Shown one piece after another: positions 35,532-38,725 of a DNA stretch of 38,725 nt. Source of the DNA: Paracoccaceae bacterium (lineage in GTDB: Bacteria > Pseudomonadota > Alphaproteobacteria > Rhodobacterales > Rhodobacteraceae). The stretch spans positions 1 through 38,725 of the forward strand of contig SKIF01000015.1 in assembly GCA_007116575.1 (NCBI GenBank), in the 5' to 3' direction. The stretch's first letter is position 1. Every line of letters starts with the position of its first letter. Position numbers and translations under genes: made by a program. The notes below the pieces were generated by a model that was given only the letters and a program-made list of their open reading frames with translations, ran no database searches and was not told where the DNA came from.

Positions 35532-36506
35532 ATGAGGACAGCTTTTTTCGCGACAGTCATTCTCGCAGGGGCGGCGCAGGCCGATACCCCGGTGCTGACT
35601 GTGCTGGCACCCGATTACTTCGGGTCAAGCTGGGGGCCGGGGCCGGCCATCAAGGATGGATTCGAGGCGCGCTGCGGCTGCACGCTGGACTTTCGCACCG
35701 GCGAAGTGCTGCCGCGCCTGATGCTCGAAGGTGCGCGCGTGGGCGCGGATGCCGTGATCGGGCTGAATACCGACATGACGCTGCGCGCGCGAGAGACGGG
35801 GTTGTTTGCCCCGCATGGGCAGGATCTGGGCGCGCTGACTGTGCCAGTGGAGTGGGAGGACGAGGTTTTCCTGCCCTTCAACTGGGGTTATGCAGCCTGG
35901 GTCTATGACAAGACCCGCGTGGAAAACCCGCCCACGAGCTTTGCCGAATTGCTGGAGCGGGACGATCTGAGCCTGCTGTGGCAGGACCCCCGTTCCTCTG
36001 GCTCGGGGCTGGCGCTGCTCTTGTGGGTCGATCAGCTTTATGGCGACGAGGCCGGCGGGGTCTGGCAGGCATTGCAAGCCAATACAGTGACCGTGACCGC
36101 AAGCTGGTCCGAAGCCTATGGCCTGTTCTCCGAGGGGGAGGCCGATATGGTGCTGAGCTACACCACTTCGCCCGCCTATCACATTGTCGCCGAAGAAGAT
36201 GACAGCAAGGCTGCGGCCATCTTCGAGGAGGGGCATTACTTCATGGCCGAAGTCGCGGGCGTTCTTGAGGGCGCTGCCGAACCGGAGTTGGCGCGCGATT
36301 TCATGGCCTATATCCTGTCAGAGGATTTTCAGAGCATGATCGCCTATGGCAACTGGTCCTACCCTTCCGCCCTGCCGCGCGCGGAATGGCCCGAGGTGAT
36401 GCGCGATTTGCCCTTCCCCGAGACTGCAATTTTCCTCGATGAAGAGGCCGCCGACGCGCGGCGCATGCCTGCGCTTGATCTGTGGCTGGAGGGCATGACC
36501 CAGTGA
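35532..36506 (+). CDS. thiB: Thiamine-binding periplasmic protein ThiB
   Basis: ThiB captures thiamine or its phosphates in the periplasm for the ThiPQ importer. The 324-residue protein has a short signal peptide cleaved after A17 (AGAAQA then DTPVL). The mature part has the family's VLAPDYFGSSWGPGPAIKDGFE opening (core FGSSWGPGPAIKDGFE) and the FNWGYAAWVYDK and DPRSSGSGLALLLWV blocks. It ends with LDLWLEGMTQ. The TPP riboswitch directly upstream supports the substrate. thiP overlaps its stop (GTGA). Confidence 0.95.
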   Translation: MRTAFFATVILAGAAQADTPVLTVLAPDYFGSSWGPGPAIKDGFEARCGCTLDFRTGEVLPRLMLEGARVGADAVIGLNTDMTLRARETGLFAPHGQDLGALTVPVEWEDEVFLPFNWGYAAWVYDKTRVENPPTSFAELLERDDLSLLWQDPRSSGSGLALLLWVDQLYGDEAGGVWQALQANTVTVTASWSEAYGLFSEGEADMVLSYTTSPAYHIVAEEDDSKAAAIFEEGHYFMAEVAGVLEGAAEPELARDFMAYILSEDFQSMIAYGNWSYPSALPRAEWPEVMRDLPFPETAIFLDEEAADARRMPALDLWLEGMTQ

Positions 36507-38062
36507 GCGCGGCCACGGCCCGGCTCTGCACCCTATGGGCCGGGGGGGTCGTGGCGCTATGGCTGATCACGCTGAATTTCGGTGCGCTGGGCGCAGTCGC
36601 CTGGCGCGCCGAAGGCTTTTCCGCCCTGCGCGGGGCGGACTGGGCGGCTGTGCGCTTCACCTTGGTGCAAGCGCTGTGGTCGGCAGTGCTGTCGGTGCTG
36701 CTGGCCGTGCCGCTGGCTCGCGCACTGGCGCGGCGGCAATTCACAGGCCGCGGGGTGCTGATTACGCTGATGGGCGCGCCTTTCATCCTGCCGACACTGG
36801 TCGCCGTGCTGGGCCTATTGGCAGTGTTCGGGCGCGGTGGGCTGGTCAATCAGGGGTTGGGCGTGGTCGGCGCGGGGCCGGTCAGTATCTACGGGCTGCA
36901 TGGTGTGGTGCTGGCGCATGTGTTCTACAATCTACCGCTTGCCACACGAATCCTGTTGCAGGGCTGGGCCTCGATCCCGGCCGAACGTTTCCGGTTGGCG
37001 GCCTCGCTGGGGTTTTCGCCCTGGCAGATGTTCCGGCAACTGGAATGGCCAATGCTGCGCGAGCTGGTGCCCGGCGCCCTTTTGGTGATCTTTCTCATTT
37101 GCCTGACATCCTTCGCCGTGGCGCTGACCCTGGGCGGGGGACCGCGCGCGACGACAGTGGAGCTCGCGATTTATCAAGCCTTCCGCTTCGATTTCGACAT
37201 GGGCCGCGCGGCGATGCTGGCGGTGATTCAATTCGCGCTCTGCGCAGGCGCGGCGCTGCTGGCGTGGCGGGTCAGCCTGCCCGCGGGTCTGGCGGGCGGG
37301 ATGGACCGGCCGGTGCAGCGCTATGATCTTGGCCGCGGCTGGCTGGACGCTGCGCTGATCCTGCTTGCAGCGATGTTCCTGCTGACACCCCTGGGCATGA
37401 TCGTGGCGCGCGGAGTGGCGCAGGTGCCGGGGCTGCCGGTCGAGGTCTGGCAGGCGGCGGGCCGGTCGTTGGTGGTAGCGCTGGGAGCGACCGGGCTGAC
37501 ACTGGTCATGACGCTGGCGCTGGCGCAGGCTGTGCTGGCACTCGGCGGCGCGCGGGGTGCCGCACTGGAGGCGCTGGGACTGGCCTCGCTCGCGGCCTCC
37601 TCGCTGGTGATCGGGACCGGGCTGTTCCTGCTGCTTCTGCCCGTGACCAACCCGCGCGACTGGGCGCTCGTGGTAACGATGCTGGTCAATGCGGGCATGG
37701 CGCTGCCTTTCGCTTTGCGATTGATTCTGCCGGGGCTGCGCGAGGTGGTGGCGACGCAAGGGCGGCTGGCCGAGGCGCTGGGCATCCATGGGTGGGCGCG
37801 TCTGCGCATCGTGACCCTGCCACGGCTGCGCCGCCCGTTGGGCTTTGCCGCCGGGCTGACGGCGGCGCTGTCGATGGGCGATCTGGGGGTGATCATGCTG
37901 TTCGCCGAACGCGAGGGGGCGACCTTGCCGATGCAGCTTTATCGGCTCATGCTGGCTTACCGTCAGGATGATGCGGCTGGCGCAGCCGTGCTGCTGCTGG
38001 CCGCGTCGCTGGCGCTGTTCTGGGCTTTTGATCGATGGGGGCGTGGCCGTGCTGGCGCTTGA
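36503..38062 (+). CDS. thiP: Thiamine ABC transporter permease ThiP
   Basis: ThiP is the fused two-domain inner-membrane permease of the thiamine importer. The 519 residues hold two homologous halves with about 12 hydrophobic helices. Each half has an EAA-type loop that docks the ATPase: RLAASLGFSPWQMFRQLEWP in the first and RLAEALGIHGWARLRIVTLP in the second. The start is the GTG overlapping the thiB stop. ThiP-type fusions are normally about 530 residues, so this is full length. Confidence 0.94.
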   Translation: MSAATARLCTLWAGGVVALWLITLNFGALGAVAWRAEGFSALRGADWAAVRFTLVQALWSAVLSVLLAVPLARALARRQFTGRGVLITLMGAPFILPTLVAVLGLLAVFGRGGLVNQGLGVVGAGPVSIYGLHGVVLAHVFYNLPLATRILLQGWASIPAERFRLAASLGFSPWQMFRQLEWPMLRELVPGALLVIFLICLTSFAVALTLGGGPRATTVELAIYQAFRFDFDMGRAAMLAVIQFALCAGAALLAWRVSLPAGLAGGMDRPVQRYDLGRGWLDAALILLAAMFLLTPLGMIVARGVAQVPGLPVEVWQAAGRSLVVALGATGLTLVMTLALAQAVLALGGARGAALEALGLASLAASSLVIGTGLFLLLLPVTNPRDWALVVTMLVNAGMALPFALRLILPGLREVVATQGRLAEALGIHGWARLRIVTLPRLRRPLGFAAGLTAALSMGDLGVIMLFAEREGATLPMQLYRLMLAYRQDDAAGAAVLLLAASLALFWAFDRWGRGRAGA

Positions 38063-38725
38063 GCGTGTCGAGATCGTGCAAGAGGATTTCCGGCTTGCCG
38101 CCGATGTTGACGTCGCCGCGGGCGCGCGCGTTGCCGTGATCGGGCCGTCGGGGGCGGGAAAATCGACCCTTCTGGGGGCGATTTCCGGCTTTGTGCCGGT
38201 TGCCTCGGGGCGCGTGTGCTGGGAGGGGGCAGAGATCTCCGGGGAAAGTCCGTCGCGGCGACCCGTCTCGATCCTGTTTCAGGACAACAACCTGTTCCCG
38301 CATCTGAGCGCCTTTGACAATGTGGCGCTTGGCCTGCGACCGTCGCTGCGTTTGAGCAAGTCCGAGCGCGGACAGGTCACGCAAGCGCTCGCGCGGGTCG
38401 GGCTGGAAGGGCTGGACGCGCGCAAACCCGCACAGCTTTCGGGTGGGCAGCAAAGCCGGGTCGCGCTGGCGCGGGTGCTGTTGCGCGCCCGACCCATTTT
38501 GCTGCTCGATGAGCCTTTCGCCGCACTCGGCCCGGCGCTGAAGGCCGAGATGCTGGCACTGGTGGCCGAGATCTGTCACGAGACCGGCGCGACGCTCTTG
38601 ATGGTCACACATGACATCGCCGATGCGCGCGCGATTGCCGATCAGACCTTGCTGGTGGCTGAGGGCCGCGTAACCGGGCCCTTCGCGACAGAGGCGCTGC
38701 TCTCTGACCCGCCCCCGGCGCTGCG
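38043..38725 (+). CDS. thiQ: Thiamine ABC transporter ATPase ThiQ (cut by window end)
   Basis: ThiQ powers the importer by ATP hydrolysis. The visible 227 codons cover most of the protein, which is usually 230-240 residues. Walker A is GPSGAGKS, the Q-loop LFQDNNLFPH, the ABC signature LSGGQQSR, Walker B ILLLDEP and the switch histidine VTHD, all present. The D-loop reads AALG where SALD is usual. The start is GTG at this position or the GTG six bases later; both overlap the end of thiP. The reading frame is still open at the window edge. Confidence 0.93.
   Translation, partial: MAVLALERVEIVQEDFRLAADVDVAAGARVAVIGPSGAGKSTLLGAISGFVPVASGRVCWEGAEISGESPSRRPVSILFQDNNLFPHLSAFDNVALGLRPSLRLSKSERGQVTQALARVGLEGLDARKPAQLSGGQQSRVALARVLLRARPILLLDEPFAALGPALKAEMLALVAEICHETGATLLMVTHDIADARAIADQTLLVAEGRVTGPFATEALLSDPPPAL

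Noticed and set aside
1-38725. CRISPR array, prophage or toxin-antitoxin pair
   Set aside because: No regularly spaced direct repeats, phage structural genes, integrase or toxin-like small gene pairs were seen anywhere in the window.

Overview
The window looks like chromosomal DNA of an alphaproteobacterium of the Rhodobacteraceae (roseobacter/Rhodobacter group). It is GC-rich and dense with short-overlap operons. The gene order rho-mnmE-mnmG-rsmG-parA-parB, maf-aroE-coaE-dnaQ, secB-fxsA-Tim44-Smr matches what I know of that family. No genus can be fixed from the sequence alone. Almost everything is core housekeeping; the clearest accessory signals are an IS21-type element end at the left edge and a decayed DNA adenine methyltransferase near 34.6 kb.

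Layout. 1-945: right end of an IS21-family element, then about 825 bp without a convincing gene. 946-6.7 kb: mutS, convergent with the heat-shock pair hrcA-grpE, then rph-rdgB. 6.7-14.7 kb: hemW, convergent with a six-gene minus-strand operon read rho > mnmE > mnmG > rsmG > parA > parB. Three perfect 16-bp parS sites lie inside this operon, two of them within codons of mnmG and rsmG. 14.7-15.2 kb: an AT-rich 483-bp gap between the divergent rho and maf with DnaA-box-like sequences, which I propose as a candidate replication origin. 15.2-17.9 kb: overlapping plus-strand operon maf-aroE-coaE-dnaQ. 17.9-23.1 kb: secB and fxsA on minus, then Tim44-like, Smr, tgt, psd and pssA on plus. 23.1-29.7 kb: tRNA-Asp, a COQ8-like ABC1 kinase, and an RND efflux permease with its adaptor on minus. 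29.7-33.3 kb: a YfgM-like protein, a BamB-like lipoprotein and der. 33.4-35.3 kb: aroC, the methyltransferase remnant and an unknown membrane protein, all minus. 35.4 kb to the end: a TPP riboswitch followed by thiB-thiP-thiQ, with thiQ cut by the window edge.

How the genes work together. parA, parB and the parS sites form the chromosome segregation system, and the rho-maf gap beside them is where an origin would be expected. mnmE and mnmG together make the wobble-uridine modification of tRNAs, rsmG methylates 16S rRNA and tgt makes queuosine. psd and pssA are consecutive steps to phosphatidylethanolamine. The YfgM/BamB-like pair is linked to outer-membrane protein assembly. thiBPQ imports thiamine under direct thiamine pyrophosphate control.

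The most useful observations beyond gene naming are: parS sites doubling as protein-coding sequence; the candidate oriC; a 20-25 bp motif found four times at gene ends; the internally deleted, active-site-altered MT-A70 methyltransferase; and a Shine-Dalgarno-sequestering stem downstream of the TPP aptamer. I did not find a convincing new multi-gene system.
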